Below are positions 52,265-62,039 of a stretch of 64,000 nt of DNA, in pieces (position 1 is the first letter of the stretch; each line of letters begins with the position of its first letter). The translations under genes and the position numbers were made by a program. Below the pieces are notes generated by a model. It did not search any database. It was not told the origin of the DNA and saw only the letters and a list, made by a program, of their open reading frames with translations. Source of the DNA: CAZXYS01 sp964645005 (lineage in GTDB: Bacteria; Bacteroidota; Ignavibacteria; Kapaibacteriales; UBA2268); assembly GCA_964645005.1 (NCBI GenBank), contig CAZXYS010000005.1:1-64000 (forward strand), in the 5' to 3' direction.

Positions 52265-53842
52265 ATGACAGCGCTTTTTATAACATTATTTCTACCGTTA
52301 GCAGGCTCGATCTTATTGCTTTTCTTCAATAAGGAAAACAAAAACGCAATAAGAACAACTGCACTATTAATATCATTGGCGACTTTCATCGTATCACTGT
52401 TCCTATTTTTCGGATTCAACCAGAATGATCCGGGATTTCAGTTCTACTTTGAAACGACTTGGATTCCCTCGTTGGATGCCGGTTTCAGGATAGGCATGGA
52501 TGGAATGTCGTTGCTGCTGGTTATGCTGACGACATTCATCACACCGATTACCATACTTTCCTCGTTCAAAGCTATCAAAGAGCGCGACAAGGAATACTAC
52601 GTAATGATCCTGCTGCTGCAGTTCGGTATGACAGGCGTTTTCGTTTCGCTGGATCTGTTCCTGTTCTACATCTTTTGGGAAATTATCCTTATACCGATGT
52701 ACTTCCTTATCGGTATCTGGGGCAGCAAGAACAGAATTTACGCTGCGGTTAAATTCTTCCTGTTTACGGTAGTCGGTTCATTGTTCATGCTTGTAGCGAT
52801 TGTCTGGCTGGGATATTACGCAGGCACGCATTTAGTCCCGAATGAAGTCGGCTTCACCACGAATTTCATGGATATAAAAGAGGTGTCCCAGCAGATACCA
52901 ATGAATATTCAAAAATGGATGTTCCTCGCATTTGCGCTGTCATTCTGCATAAAAGTACCGTTATTCCCGTTCCATACCTGGCTTGCCGATGCTCATACAG
53001 AAGCCCCGACGCCCGGCTCGGTAATACTTGCCGGCGTACTTCTGAAGATGGGTACTTACGGTCTGGTGCGTTTCAATCTCGAATTATTCCCCGAAGCATC
53101 ATTTATATATGCAAAACCAATTGCCGTGCTCGCGGTGATAGGAATTATCTACGGCGCACTTGTGGCGATGGTTCAGACAGATGTCAAGCGGCTTGTAGCA
53201 TTCTCGTCGGTGAGTCACCTTGGCTTTGTTGTGCTGGGGATTTTCTCGATGACGGCGGAAGGCATACAGGGCGCAATAATACAGATGGTCAACCACGGTC
53301 TGTCCACAGGCATGTTATTCCTTCTGGTTGGAATTATCTACGAGCGACGGCACACGCGTCTAATATCAGAATTCGGCGGGATTGCGAGGGTGATGCCCGC
53401 CTACACTGTCCTGTTCGGCGCGGCTATGCTGGCTTCGGTCGGCTTGCCGGGATTAAACGGATTTATCGGCGAGTATCTGACATTGCTCGGCGCATTTAAG
53501 TCGCCGTTCCTGAATTCGTACTGGTACACCATAATCGGCGCTACAGGCGTGATTTTCGCGGCATGTTACCTGCTGTGGATGTTCCAGCGCGTAATGTACG
53601 GCGAAAATGTAAACCCGGCAAATCAGAATCTTAAAGATCTGGATAAAACCGAGTGGGCAACACTGCTGCCAATAGTCGTATTCATAGTCTGGATTGGCGT
53701 CTATCCCAAGACATTCCTCGACTTTTCGGAAAATTCAACGAGGGCGCTGGTTAACAAACTTGAAATGCTCAAATTCGGCAAAGAGAAATACGAACTGCCC
53801 GAAGTGATCGGTCGGCAAGACAAAGAACAAGAAGCAGAATAG
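52265..53842 (+). CDS. nuoM: NADH-quinone oxidoreductase subunit M
   Basis: A proton-pumping antiporter-like membrane subunit, 525 residues and about 14 segments. Key blocks: FRIGMDGMSLLLVMLTTFI, LFYIFWEIILIPMYFLIGIWGSK, FPFHTWLADAHTEAPTPGSVILAGVLLKMGTYG and AMVQTDVKRLVAFSSVSHLGFV. It lies 63 bases after nuoL. Confidence 0.96.
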   Translation: MTALFITLFLPLAGSILLLFFNKENKNAIRTTALLISLATFIVSLFLFFGFNQNDPGFQFYFETTWIPSLDAGFRIGMDGMSLLLVMLTTFITPITILSSFKAIKERDKEYYVMILLLQFGMTGVFVSLDLFLFYIFWEIILIPMYFLIGIWGSKNRIYAAVKFFLFTVVGSLFMLVAIVWLGYYAGTHLVPNEVGFTTNFMDIKEVSQQIPMNIQKWMFLAFALSFCIKVPLFPFHTWLADAHTEAPTPGSVILAGVLLKMGTYGLVRFNLELFPEASFIYAKPIAVLAVIGIIYGALVAMVQTDVKRLVAFSSVSHLGFVVLGIFSMTAEGIQGAIIQMVNHGLSTGMLFLLVGIIYERRHTRLISEFGGIARVMPAYTVLFGAAMLASVGLPGLNGFIGEYLTLLGAFKSPFLNSYWYTIIGATGVIFAACYLLWMFQRVMYGENVNPANQNLKDLDKTEWATLLPIVVFIVWIGVYPKTFLDFSENSTRALVNKLEMLKFGKEKYELPEVIGRQDKEQEAE

Positions 53843-53897
53843 TTATAAATTAATAGCGTATAAGAATTTAGTTTTAAAAACATGATTCAAAAGCAAT

Positions 53898-55364
53898 ATG
53901 AATAATGAAATACAGCTTGCAATGCCTTTAATACTGATAACCGCAACTGCGCTTATAGCTACGGTTATCGACGCATTCACCGGCACGAATAAAAAGCCGG
54001 TCTATGAATTTTCTCTGGTTGGACTCATTATAACGCTGATAGCTTCGGCATACACGCTGTTTATAGACCCGGTAATCCTTCCAGCCGAAGAACTCATCAG
54101 CAAAGGCATGATAACTTACGGCGGATACGCTGCCTTTTTCGACGTCGTCTTCTGCCTTGCGGCGCTGATGACGCTTTTCGCAGCACGCCCCTACCTTGTA
54201 CGCGAGGAATTCGAGTACAAGGAATTTTACCTGCTCATATTGTATTCCATTATCGGTATGATGCTTATTTCGCACACAAACAACCTGCTTATCCTCTTCA
54301 TCGGCATAGAGATAATGTCAATCTGCTTTTACGTGCTTGCAGGCTATTTCAGAAAATCAATAAAATCCGTAGAAGCTGCACTAAAGTATTTCCTTCTAGG
54401 CGCATTTGCGACTGGCTTTCTGGTTTACGGCATGGCTATGATCTATGGCGGCACGGGTAGTTTCGACATTCCTACGATCGCCCAACAGGTTAGAATCGGC
54501 GAGATCACAGGAATTTATCTCACTATAGGTGTTGGGCTTTTACTAATTGGACTGAGTTTTAAAGTAGCAGCATTCCCGTTCCATCAGTGGGCGCCGGATG
54601 TATATCATGGTTCGCCGACCGTTGTCACAGCATTCATGAGCACAGCGGGCAAAGCGGCGGCATTGATCGGATTCATCGTCGTAGCAAAAGCGTTAATTAC
54701 ATTCGACACAATGAATGAAATGGTTGCTGATAATGCCCGAACCACGCAGATGATCGTAGCATTCATTTCCGCGGCTACTATGCTCGTCGGCAATATCACA
54801 GCCGTAGTCCAGAGAAACGTAAAACGCATGCTGGCGTATTCATCGGTGGCTCATGCAGGCTACATGCTGATGGGCGTGGTTGCCAACACGGCACTCGGCT
54901 ACAGCGGCATACTCTTCTACGTAGCTGCCTACACGTTCATGCAGATAGGCTCATTTATCGTGGTATCAATACTCGAAAGAGAAAAAGATAAATACCAGGA
55001 ATTTGACGATTACTCGGGACTTTACAAAGCTCATCCCATGTTAGCCGCAATGATGGCGCTGTTCATGCTGTCGCTTGCGGGAATACCGCCGATGGCAGGC
55101 TTTTTCGGCAAGTATTATCTCTTCCTGGCAGCGATAAAATCCGGTTTCACATGGCTGACAATTGTCGCAGTCATCTCAACTATCATATCGATTTACTTCT
55201 ACATTGGATTGATAGTGCAGATGTACTTTCGCGCGCCGGAAACCGAACTGCCCGAATCCAAACCGGGCACGGCGAATATCACACTGGCGCTGTCAACTAT
55301 CGGCGTGCTGGTAATTGGTATATTCCCGTCGCTGGTGATTGATCTTGCGAATTCGTTGTTTTAG
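53898..55364 (+). CDS. nuoN: NADH-quinone oxidoreductase subunit N
   Basis: The third antiporter-like membrane subunit, 488 residues. Key blocks: LLILFIGIEIMSICFYVLAGY, FKVAAFPFHQWAPDVYHGSP, and QRNVKRMLAYSSVAHAGYMLMG. It lies 55 bases after nuoM and ends the operon. No T-rich hairpin follows directly. Confidence 0.96.
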   Translation: MNNEIQLAMPLILITATALIATVIDAFTGTNKKPVYEFSLVGLIITLIASAYTLFIDPVILPAEELISKGMITYGGYAAFFDVVFCLAALMTLFAARPYLVREEFEYKEFYLLILYSIIGMMLISHTNNLLILFIGIEIMSICFYVLAGYFRKSIKSVEAALKYFLLGAFATGFLVYGMAMIYGGTGSFDIPTIAQQVRIGEITGIYLTIGVGLLLIGLSFKVAAFPFHQWAPDVYHGSPTVVTAFMSTAGKAAALIGFIVVAKALITFDTMNEMVADNARTTQMIVAFISAATMLVGNITAVVQRNVKRMLAYSSVAHAGYMLMGVVANTALGYSGILFYVAAYTFMQIGSFIVVSILEREKDKYQEFDDYSGLYKAHPMLAAMMALFMLSLAGIPPMAGFFGKYYLFLAAIKSGFTWLTIVAVISTIISIYFYIGLIVQMYFRAPETELPESKPGTANITLALSTIGVLVIGIFPSLVIDLANSLF

Positions 55365-55679
55365 GCTTAACCTCGAAAAATAATATGTATTTATATTGAA
55401 AGTCATTGCGAGCTTAGTTGAGCGCAGCTAAAACTTGACGAAGGCGAAGGGATAAAATCTCTACCCATTATGGAAATTTTACAAACAATTAGCTGTCTGA
55501 TACAATTAAGATAACTTCCGGATAATCAAATACCTGGTTAACAATAAGATATTGCTCACATCCAAAAAACACATTTCAGCGTTGTTAATTATATTTCAAT
55601 TGCATATCTTTTTTTTATTCTATATCTTTAATGGAATGCAAAATTTCAAAAATAACATCAGTGGTTAATAAAAAAGAAC
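55365..55679. other. intergenic region with family D repeat
   Basis: No gene is seen in these 315 bases. A GTCATTGCGAGC...GACGAAGGCGAAGG element occupies about 55402-55462. A related shorter copy is at 60430-60462. Confidence 0.55.
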
Positions 55680-56483
55680 ATGAAAGAAGAAAATAAAAGA
55701 GAGATTGACTCGCTGATAGCTGAAATTTATAATGATATGGTAAGTGGCAGCACTACCATTACCAAAAAATCTCTGAGTATAATTGAAAAAGCATCAGAAT
55801 ATATGGAAGGGTCACAGGATTTATCACTGCTTAAATACATTTCTAATGATATTATCAAAGCCAAACCCTCAATGGCAGCGCTTGAAGTCATAATTTCACG
55901 CGCAGTCAAAGAAATTATATCAAACTACGAAAATGAATATCCTGGTAAAATAATACGCAAAGTCCGATCAGATATGGATGCAGCTACGAATCGCACAATT
56001 AAAAAAGCTGTTGATAAATTATTCAGGCAACTGCAATGCAATAAAGTCATGACCTGCTCTTTCAGCAGCACTGTACTTAAAATATTCAAGAAAGCACTGG
56101 AGGAAGATTATAAATTCACCGTTTTAGCACTTGAATCAATTATAGACGATCATTCATACGGAGAAAACGTTAAAAGCTCCTGCAGTGAATTCGGCATCAA
56201 AAGCAAGATTATAAGCGGCGATGCCATCAGGAGCAACCTTAAAATTACTGATTGCATCCTTATCGGCGCCGATTCAATCTACAAGCACGGCGGCGCTGTT
56301 AACGGTTACCCTAGCTACAAACTCGCCTCAGCGAATACCCTGCAAACACCTTTTTTCATAGCTGCCGAATCTTTCAAAAGGCGCGCAAAATATCATCTCG
56401 ACAAAGGTTATGACTATATTCCAGCCGAACTGATAACTGAGGTCATCTCCGACTCCATGTTTGAGAAATCTTCTGAATTATGA
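55680..56483 (+). CDS. eIF-2B alpha/beta/delta-like (IF-2B family) protein
   Basis: A 267-residue protein of the IF-2B fold. The helical N-terminal domain is followed by a Rossmann-like domain: KVMTCSFSSTVLKIF, TVLALES, CILIGADSIYKHGGAVNGYPSYKLA and TPFFIAAESFKRR. The GADSI...GG.VN motif is shared with ribose-1,5-bisphosphate isomerases and 5-methylthioribose-1-phosphate isomerases. In bacteria these often act on sugar phosphates rather than in translation. No pathway neighbours help to decide. Confidence 0.82.
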   Translation: MKEENKREIDSLIAEIYNDMVSGSTTITKKSLSIIEKASEYMEGSQDLSLLKYISNDIIKAKPSMAALEVIISRAVKEIISNYENEYPGKIIRKVRSDMDAATNRTIKKAVDKLFRQLQCNKVMTCSFSSTVLKIFKKALEEDYKFTVLALESIIDDHSYGENVKSSCSEFGIKSKIISGDAIRSNLKITDCILIGADSIYKHGGAVNGYPSYKLASANTLQTPFFIAAESFKRRAKYHLDKGYDYIPAELITEVISDSMFEKSSEL

Positions 56484-56591
56484 AAAAATAATATATCTGA
56501 CTATATATTTTCCTATTTGAACATCAAACTAAAATTCCGAGTATTGTTAACTTTCTCAAAAAAATTCATCATGCCTTTCGAAGTAAATTTT

Positions 56592-56599
56592 TATCTTTG
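56592..56599 (+). promoter_or_regulatory. Bacteroidota-type -7 element before lpxC-fabZ
   Basis: TATCTTTG matches TAnnTTTG, 59 bases before the lpxC-fabZ ATG. No convincing -33 TTTG is seen. Confidence 0.35.
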
Positions 56600-56658
56600 T
56601 ATTTTGTAAAATTCAGTTAACTTATAAACTGTTTTCGATAAAATCTTTATAAAAATAT

Positions 56659-58053
56659 ATGGAAAAACAAACAACCGTAAGACGCTCTATAACTTATTCC
56701 GGCATCGGGTTGCACACAGGCAACGAGTGCACCATTACCTTCGTGCCGGCGCCTGCAAACTACGGCTATAAATTCGTCCGCACCGATCTCGACAGCGATC
56801 CCGAGATCGATGCTGTTGTGGACAATGTTATCGACTTGTCCCGCGGCACTACTATCGCTAAAAACAGCGTACAGGTACAGACAGTCGAGCATGTGCTGGC
56901 GTCGCTTGTCGGGCTTAGAATCGACAACTGCCGCATTGAACTCTCGGCATCCGAGCCGCCCGTTTTCGACGGCAGCAGCAAGGAATATGTCGAAGCGCTG
57001 CAGCAGGCAGGCATTGAAGAACTTGAAGAGCCACGCGAATATTTCGTGGTCGAGGAAACCGTCCGCTACACAAACGAAGAAAAAGGTGTTGATATAGTCG
57101 CGCTGCCCACAGATGATTACCGTATAACAGTAATGATCGATTATTACAACCCCGCGCTGGGAAGCCAGCATACGGGTCTTTTTGATCTGGACAAGGAATT
57201 TGTATCGGAATTCGCTCCGGCGCGCACATTCTGCTTCCTTACTGAAGTTGAATCACTCTGGAAGGAAGGGCTAATCAAGGGCGGCAATTTGGAAAATGCA
57301 ATCGTTATCGTGGATAAAGATATTGGCGACGGCGAGCTTGAAGATATGAAGGATATGTTCAAAATTGACAGCGCACCAGTACGCGGCGACAACGGCATTC
57401 TCAATAACACCGATCTTCGATTTAAAAATGAACCGGCTCGACATAAGCTCCTTGACATGCTCGGCGATCTTTCATTGATTGGAGTGCCTATCAAAGCTCA
57501 AATTCTTGCTGCACGACCTGGTCATGCCAGTAATATCGAATTTGCACGAAAGATCAGAAATCTTTACATGAAACAAAAGGAGAAGGAAAGATACCTGGCA
57601 GACAAGCCAAAGCCAATCGAAATGGATATTCAAAAGGTGCTCGAGATTCTGCCTCACCGCTATCCGTTTTTGCTGGTGGACAGAGTCCTAGAGTGCGATG
57701 TCGAGAATAAGAAAATCCTCGCTTACAAAAATCTTACGATGAACGAGGAATTCTTCCAAGGTCACTTCCCCGAAAAGCCTGTCATGCCAGGGGTTCTAAT
57801 CCTCGAATCGCTTGCGCAGGCAGGCGGTTTACTTTTATCCCAATTGATCGATCCGGAAGATACACGAATAGCTTTTTTTATGGCAATTAAAAACGCGAAA
57901 TTCAGAAAGCCTGTAGTTCCCGGCGACCGGCTTGTTTTAGAGATAGAAGTCACCGGCAAGCGCTTCAATACTTACTCGTTCACAGCGAAAGCTTTTGTTG
58001 ACGGTCAGGTCGCCGCCGAATCAGAATTTCAGGCAGCATTGGTGGAAAAATAA
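56659..58053 (+). CDS. lpxC-fabZ: bifunctional UDP-3-O-acyl-GlcNAc deacetylase / 3-hydroxyacyl-ACP dehydratase
   Basis: A 464-residue fusion that serves lipid A and fatty-acid synthesis. LpxC part (about 1-310): SGIGLHTG, zinc-binding QVQTVEHVLASL, and HKLLDMLGDLSLIG with the other His and Asp ligands. FabZ part (about 320-464): ILPHRYPFLLVDRV, GHFPEKPVMPGVLILESLAQAGG with the catalytic His and Glu. The fusion is characteristic of Bacteroidota and relatives. lpxA follows after 1 base, so the two are co-translated. No lpxD is adjacent. Confidence 0.96.
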   Translation: MEKQTTVRRSITYSGIGLHTGNECTITFVPAPANYGYKFVRTDLDSDPEIDAVVDNVIDLSRGTTIAKNSVQVQTVEHVLASLVGLRIDNCRIELSASEPPVFDGSSKEYVEALQQAGIEELEEPREYFVVEETVRYTNEEKGVDIVALPTDDYRITVMIDYYNPALGSQHTGLFDLDKEFVSEFAPARTFCFLTEVESLWKEGLIKGGNLENAIVIVDKDIGDGELEDMKDMFKIDSAPVRGDNGILNNTDLRFKNEPARHKLLDMLGDLSLIGVPIKAQILAARPGHASNIEFARKIRNLYMKQKEKERYLADKPKPIEMDIQKVLEILPHRYPFLLVDRVLECDVENKKILAYKNLTMNEEFFQGHFPEKPVMPGVLILESLAQAGGLLLSQLIDPEDTRIAFFMAIKNAKFRKPVVPGDRLVLEIEVTGKRFNTYSFTAKAFVDGQVAAESEFQAALVEK

Positions 58054-58054
58054 T

Positions 58055-58834
58055 ATGAAAGAAATACAGATTCATCCTAAGGCTCAGGTTTCGGAAAAAG
58101 CAAAAATCAGTGCGGGCGTAGAAATCGGTCCCTACGCTGTTATTGAAGATAATGTGGAAATAGACAAAAATTCGAAGATCAGATCTCATGCAGTTCTTGC
58201 CAATGGTTCACGCATTGGCGAAAATTGCATCATTTTCTCCCATGCTGTCATCGGAACTGAACCTCAGGATCTTAAATATTCCGGCGAGGAAACACTCGCT
58301 ATCATTGGCAATAACACCGTCATACGAGAGTTTGCCACTGTAAACAGGGGTACAAAAGCCACCGGATACACCTCTGTCGGCGGCGACTGCCTGATAATGA
58401 CCTATTGCCACATCGCTCATGACTGCCATCTGGCAAATAACATAATTATGTCCAATACCACCCAGCTTGGGGGGCATGTCACCATTGAAGAATGGGTGAA
58501 TATCGGCGGTGTTGTAAAGATACATCAATTTTCCAATATAGGCGCTTATTCATTTCTCGGAGCGGATTGTAAGATAGTTAAGGATGTCCCGCCATACACG
58601 TTGATTGGCAGGGAACCGCCGCGCGTAGAAGGAATAAACAAAATCGGACTGCGCCGCAGAGGCTTCACCCGCGAGCAGCTCGAGGATATCGAACAATTCT
58701 ACAACATGGTGCTTTATTCCGGTATGAACAATGCGGACGGCATAGCTAAATACAGGGAAACTTATGAAGTCAGCGACGTTATCCAAAGATGTATTGATTT
58801 TATAAATAATTCCGAGCGGGGAATTTACAGATAA
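58055..58834 (+). CDS. lpxA: UDP-N-acetylglucosamine acyltransferase
   Basis: The first step of lipid A synthesis, a 259-residue left-handed beta-helix trimer. Hexapeptide repeats run from IHPKAQVSEKAKIS through the helix. The catalytic His lies in CHIAHDCHLANN. The C-terminal helical cap includes LRRRGFTREQLEDI. The start ATG 58055 follows the lpxC-fabZ stop by 1 base. A longer in-frame start at 57995 is rejected because it overlaps the fabZ end without conserved residues. Confidence 0.95.
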   Translation: MKEIQIHPKAQVSEKAKISAGVEIGPYAVIEDNVEIDKNSKIRSHAVLANGSRIGENCIIFSHAVIGTEPQDLKYSGEETLAIIGNNTVIREFATVNRGTKATGYTSVGGDCLIMTYCHIAHDCHLANNIIMSNTTQLGGHVTIEEWVNIGGVVKIHQFSNIGAYSFLGADCKIVKDVPPYTLIGREPPRVEGINKIGLRRRGFTREQLEDIEQFYNMVLYSGMNNADGIAKYRETYEVSDVIQRCIDFINNSERGIYR

Positions 58835-58965
58835 TATTTTATCGGGTGTGCCCCTTTTCTTTTATTTAGTGCGGCGCATGTGATTAGATGTAAATAATAC
58901 TTAAGCGTTATTCATATTTATTTAAACAAGAAAAAACTATAATCCGTATATAAATCATTTTTACA

Positions 58966-59766
58966 ATGAGAATAGCCCTGGTCATAATTGTTTTCTTTGT
59001 CTCAGTATGTAAATCGTGGTCATTGGAAGAAAATTTACTTTTCAAACCTCTGGCGGCAAATGTCTTCGAGCCGCGAATAGGCGCTATCTATGGAGGTCAG
59101 GACAAAAAGCTGCGGCTGGACATAGGCTATTCTCACGACCTGAAAGAATTCAGTCCGAGTAAAAGCACAAAACTAAGAATCGGTGCCGATTTTTTCACAT
59201 ACACAAGGCTCAGATCCGCAGGCAGCTTTAAATTTCCCGTCGAAACAAGCGACTACTTCTTCGGCTTGAACACTACTGCTCGCTCAATAGTAAAGGATAA
59301 TGAATTTTTACTTCGCTTCCGCCTGGCGCATATATCCTCACATCTGGTTGACGGTATGGCAAAAGACAGTATATTTACACGTAACCCCTTCACCTACAGC
59401 AGAGAATTTATTGACCTCGTAAGTGCTCTCAAGATGCAAGATTTACGTTATTATACGGGAATAACATATAATTTCTCGCTTTTACCCGATGATGCCGAAA
59501 CCATTTTTTACTATCTTGGATTCGACTACAGGAAGGAACTTTCAGATATATTTGACTTTGTTGGCGGCGGCGACATCAAGATTTTCTCGATGAAACCTGA
59601 AAATATGAAAAGTCTTTCCGCACAGGCAGGAATAAAATTCAAAACCTGGGACACCGCCGGAATTCTGCTTTCACTCTACTATTACGATGGTAAAAGCATT
59701 CACGGAATGTTCTACCGCGAAAAAGATTCTTATTTTGGAGTAGGATTTCAGCTAATTTATTATTAA
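58966..59766 (+). CDS. outer-membrane beta-barrel protein, DUF1207-like
   Basis: A 266-residue exported protein. The signal peptide (IALVIIVFFVSVCKSWS) precedes LFKPLAANVFEPRIGAIYG, the typical opening of DUF1207 proteins. Alternating beta strands run to the C-terminal FGVGFQLIYY, which ends in aromatic residues like an outer-membrane barrel. The function is unknown. Confidence 0.72.
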   Translation: MRIALVIIVFFVSVCKSWSLEENLLFKPLAANVFEPRIGAIYGGQDKKLRLDIGYSHDLKEFSPSKSTKLRIGADFFTYTRLRSAGSFKFPVETSDYFFGLNTTARSIVKDNEFLLRFRLAHISSHLVDGMAKDSIFTRNPFTYSREFIDLVSALKMQDLRYYTGITYNFSLLPDDAETIFYYLGFDYRKELSDIFDFVGGGDIKIFSMKPENMKSLSAQAGIKFKTWDTAGILLSLYYYDGKSIHGMFYREKDSYFGVGFQLIYY

Positions 59767-59875
59767 ATTGAAATTACTGGAAAAAATGTCTGTCGTTATT
59801 AACAATGATTGTTTTTAACTCAGATTTTTTATAGATTAGTTAAATTAAATTTTATGCATTAAGTGGGAGAATAAA

Positions 59876-60340
59876 ATGGCGAAAAGTCTTAACAAAATTC
59901 AATTGATAGGTAATCTTGGTAAAGATCCGGAAATTAAATCAATACCAAGCGGTGCTCAACTTTGCAGAGTAAGTTTAGCCACTACTGATAGATATAAAGA
60001 TCGAAACGGTGAGTGGCAGGAAAATACTGACTGGCATACGGTTGTTTTTTGGGAAAGGTTAGCAGAAATCGCTGCGGAATATCTTAAAAAAGGAAGTAGA
60101 GTCTATGTCGAAGGTAATGTAAAATACAGATCCTTTGAAGGACAGGACGGAAATACTGTTAAACTTACTGAAATCAGGGCTTCAAACATGATCATGCTTG
60201 ACAGCAAAGGCAGCACCCCTGGCGGCGGCGGCTACGTCAACGACAGCGGTCCGCAGGAGCAGGACTACAATCAGCCCGATCCCGAAGAACATCTTGGCGG
60301 AAGTGATCTCGGCAGTCAGGACGATGACGTGCCATTTTAA
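59876..60340 (+). CDS. ssb: single-stranded DNA-binding protein
   Basis: A 154-residue SSB. The OB fold starts LNKIQLIGNLGKDPEIK, with WHTVVFWERLAEIAAEYLKKGSRVYVEG. A Gly/Pro/Gln linker leads to the acidic C-terminal tip DDDVPF that recruits replication and repair proteins. GGGAGA precedes the ATG. Confidence 0.96.
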   Translation: MAKSLNKIQLIGNLGKDPEIKSIPSGAQLCRVSLATTDRYKDRNGEWQENTDWHTVVFWERLAEIAAEYLKKGSRVYVEGNVKYRSFEGQDGNTVKLTEIRASNMIMLDSKGSTPGGGGYVNDSGPQEQDYNQPDPEEHLGGSDLGSQDDDVPF

Positions 60341-60429
60341 CTACGGCTTATGGAAAATTTGAAAAACTTTAATAAAACTAAGCATTAAAATCTATGGATT
60401 TAATGTTAGTCTCTATTAGTATAGTGACT

Positions 60430-60462
60430 GTCATTGCAAAGAGCGCAGCGACGAAGCAATTT
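60430..60462. repeat. dispersed repeat family D copy
   Basis: GTCATTGCAAAGAGCGCAG followed by CGACGAAGCAATTT, related to the longer element at 55402-55462. It lies between ssb and the HAD gene and is not coding. Confidence 0.6.
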
Positions 60463-60511
60463 CAGTCAATTATTACATGAATATTCAAAACAAAGACAGG
60501 TAAGCAGCTTA

Positions 60512-61240
60512 ATGTCTTTCTTATTATTATTTGATATAGACGGAACAATACTGAAGTTCGAATACGGACGATCGCGGATTATCTTTAAGCAAATGCTAAA
60601 AGAAATATTCGACATAGATGTTCATACCGATCATAAGCACATGATGGATTTTTCCGGGAAAACAGATATCAACATACTTATGAATATTGCACATGCTTAC
60701 AGCTTAGATTTTGAAGAAGTCAAAGCCAATCTGCCCCAGATCTGGAAAAAAATGGCAGCTATGTTCAAAAAATACTGCAATGAAAAGTATATAGAATTAA
60801 TGCCCGGCATAAAAAATTTGATCGAGAAAATTGAAAATGAAAACGGCATCCAGCTCGGTTTGCTAACGGGGAATTTTAAGGAAAATGCATATCTGAAGCT
60901 TCAGGCACATAAATTACACGGATTTTTCCCGTTCGGCGCTTTTGGGTCGGATCATGAAGACCGCAACCTGCTGCCGCCAATAGCTTTAAAAAGAGCAAAT
61001 ATTTTCGCCGGACAGGAGGTTTATTCCGCAGATAATACTCTGATAATAGGCGATTCTAAAAAAGATATTGAATGCGCTAAAACTAATAGCATACCGGTTC
61101 TGGCAGTTGGAACCGGATATGAACCCATCGAAGAACTCGAAGCTATGGAACCCGAATTTATAGTCGATGATCTTACTGATTTAGAATATTTTATGAAAAT
61201 AATCGACAAATTATCGAACAGGATTGTATCCGATAATTAA
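60512..61240 (+). CDS. HAD-superfamily phosphatase (Gph-like)
   Basis: A 242-residue HAD hydrolase. The nucleophile motif LLFDIDGTIL is at residues 5-14, motif II LLTGNFKENAY, the conserved Lys region ALKRANIF, and motif IV IIGDSKKDIECA. The helical cap lies between motifs I and II, as in phosphoglycolate-phosphatase-like members. ATG 60512 is chosen because the upstream extension (to 60434) runs into a dispersed repeat. The substrate is not decidable. Confidence 0.88.
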   Translation: MSFLLLFDIDGTILKFEYGRSRIIFKQMLKEIFDIDVHTDHKHMMDFSGKTDINILMNIAHAYSLDFEEVKANLPQIWKKMAAMFKKYCNEKYIELMPGIKNLIEKIENENGIQLGLLTGNFKENAYLKLQAHKLHGFFPFGAFGSDHEDRNLLPPIALKRANIFAGQEVYSADNTLIIGDSKKDIECAKTNSIPVLAVGTGYEPIEELEAMEPEFIVDDLTDLEYFMKIIDKLSNRIVSDN

Positions 61241-61255
61241 CTCATTATAAATTGT

Positions 61256-61930
61256 ATGAAAAAAATAATAATTGCTATAGATGGACCCGCCGGCTCGGGT
61301 AAAACAACTACCGCCAGATATGTTGCAAAAAAATTAGGTTATCTCTACATCGACACAGGCGCTATGTACCGCGCAGTTACCCTCGCATGGCTGCGTGAAA
61401 ATAAGGATATGACCGACGAAGTACTCATCGGCATTATGAATCGCTATCCGATCGAACTAAAGCAGAGCGAATCGGGCCAGCTAACCATCCTCGACGGCGA
61501 AGATGTTAGCGAGGAAATACGTACGCCCGAGGTAACGAAATTTGTCAGTCCGGTCAGCGCTATGCCTGTTGTCCGCGAGAAAATGGTAGAGCAGCAACGT
61601 CGGATAGGCATGAAAGGCGGCGCAGTTCTGGATGGGCGCGATATCGGCACTGTCGTTTTCCCGAATGCCGAACTTAAAATATACTTGATAGCTTCTGTTG
61701 ACACCCGCGCGGAACGCCGAATGATAGAATTAAACGAAAAAGGCTCGCACTATTCCATCGATGAAATTCGAAAGCAGATCATCGATCGTGATAATTATGA
61801 CAGCAGCCGCGAACACAGCCCTCTTCGTAAAGCTGACGACGCGATCGAGATAAATACATCAAATCTCACCATCGAAGGACAAACCGAGAGAGTGTTAGAG
61901 TTAGCACAAAATATTATTTTGCAAAACTAA
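61256..61930 (+). CDS. cmk: cytidylate kinase
   Basis: Phosphorylates CMP and dCMP. The 224-residue product has P-loop IAIDGPAGSGKTTTAR, YIDTGAMYRAV and VLDGRDIGTVVFP, with the LID-type arginine region RAERRMIELNEKG. It lies 15 bases after the HAD gene. Confidence 0.96.
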   Translation: MKKIIIAIDGPAGSGKTTTARYVAKKLGYLYIDTGAMYRAVTLAWLRENKDMTDEVLIGIMNRYPIELKQSESGQLTILDGEDVSEEIRTPEVTKFVSPVSAMPVVREKMVEQQRRIGMKGGAVLDGRDIGTVVFPNAELKIYLIASVDTRAERRMIELNEKGSHYSIDEIRKQIIDRDNYDSSREHSPLRKADDAIEINTSNLTIEGQTERVLELAQNIILQN

Positions 61931-62039
61931 ATTATTTTTTATATTACGGAAAATATCATTGGATTTTACTGTAAATTATACATTTAATCCAATGGATAAT
62001 CGTTATAATTTATGGATTTTAAAATAACGGGAAAAACAA

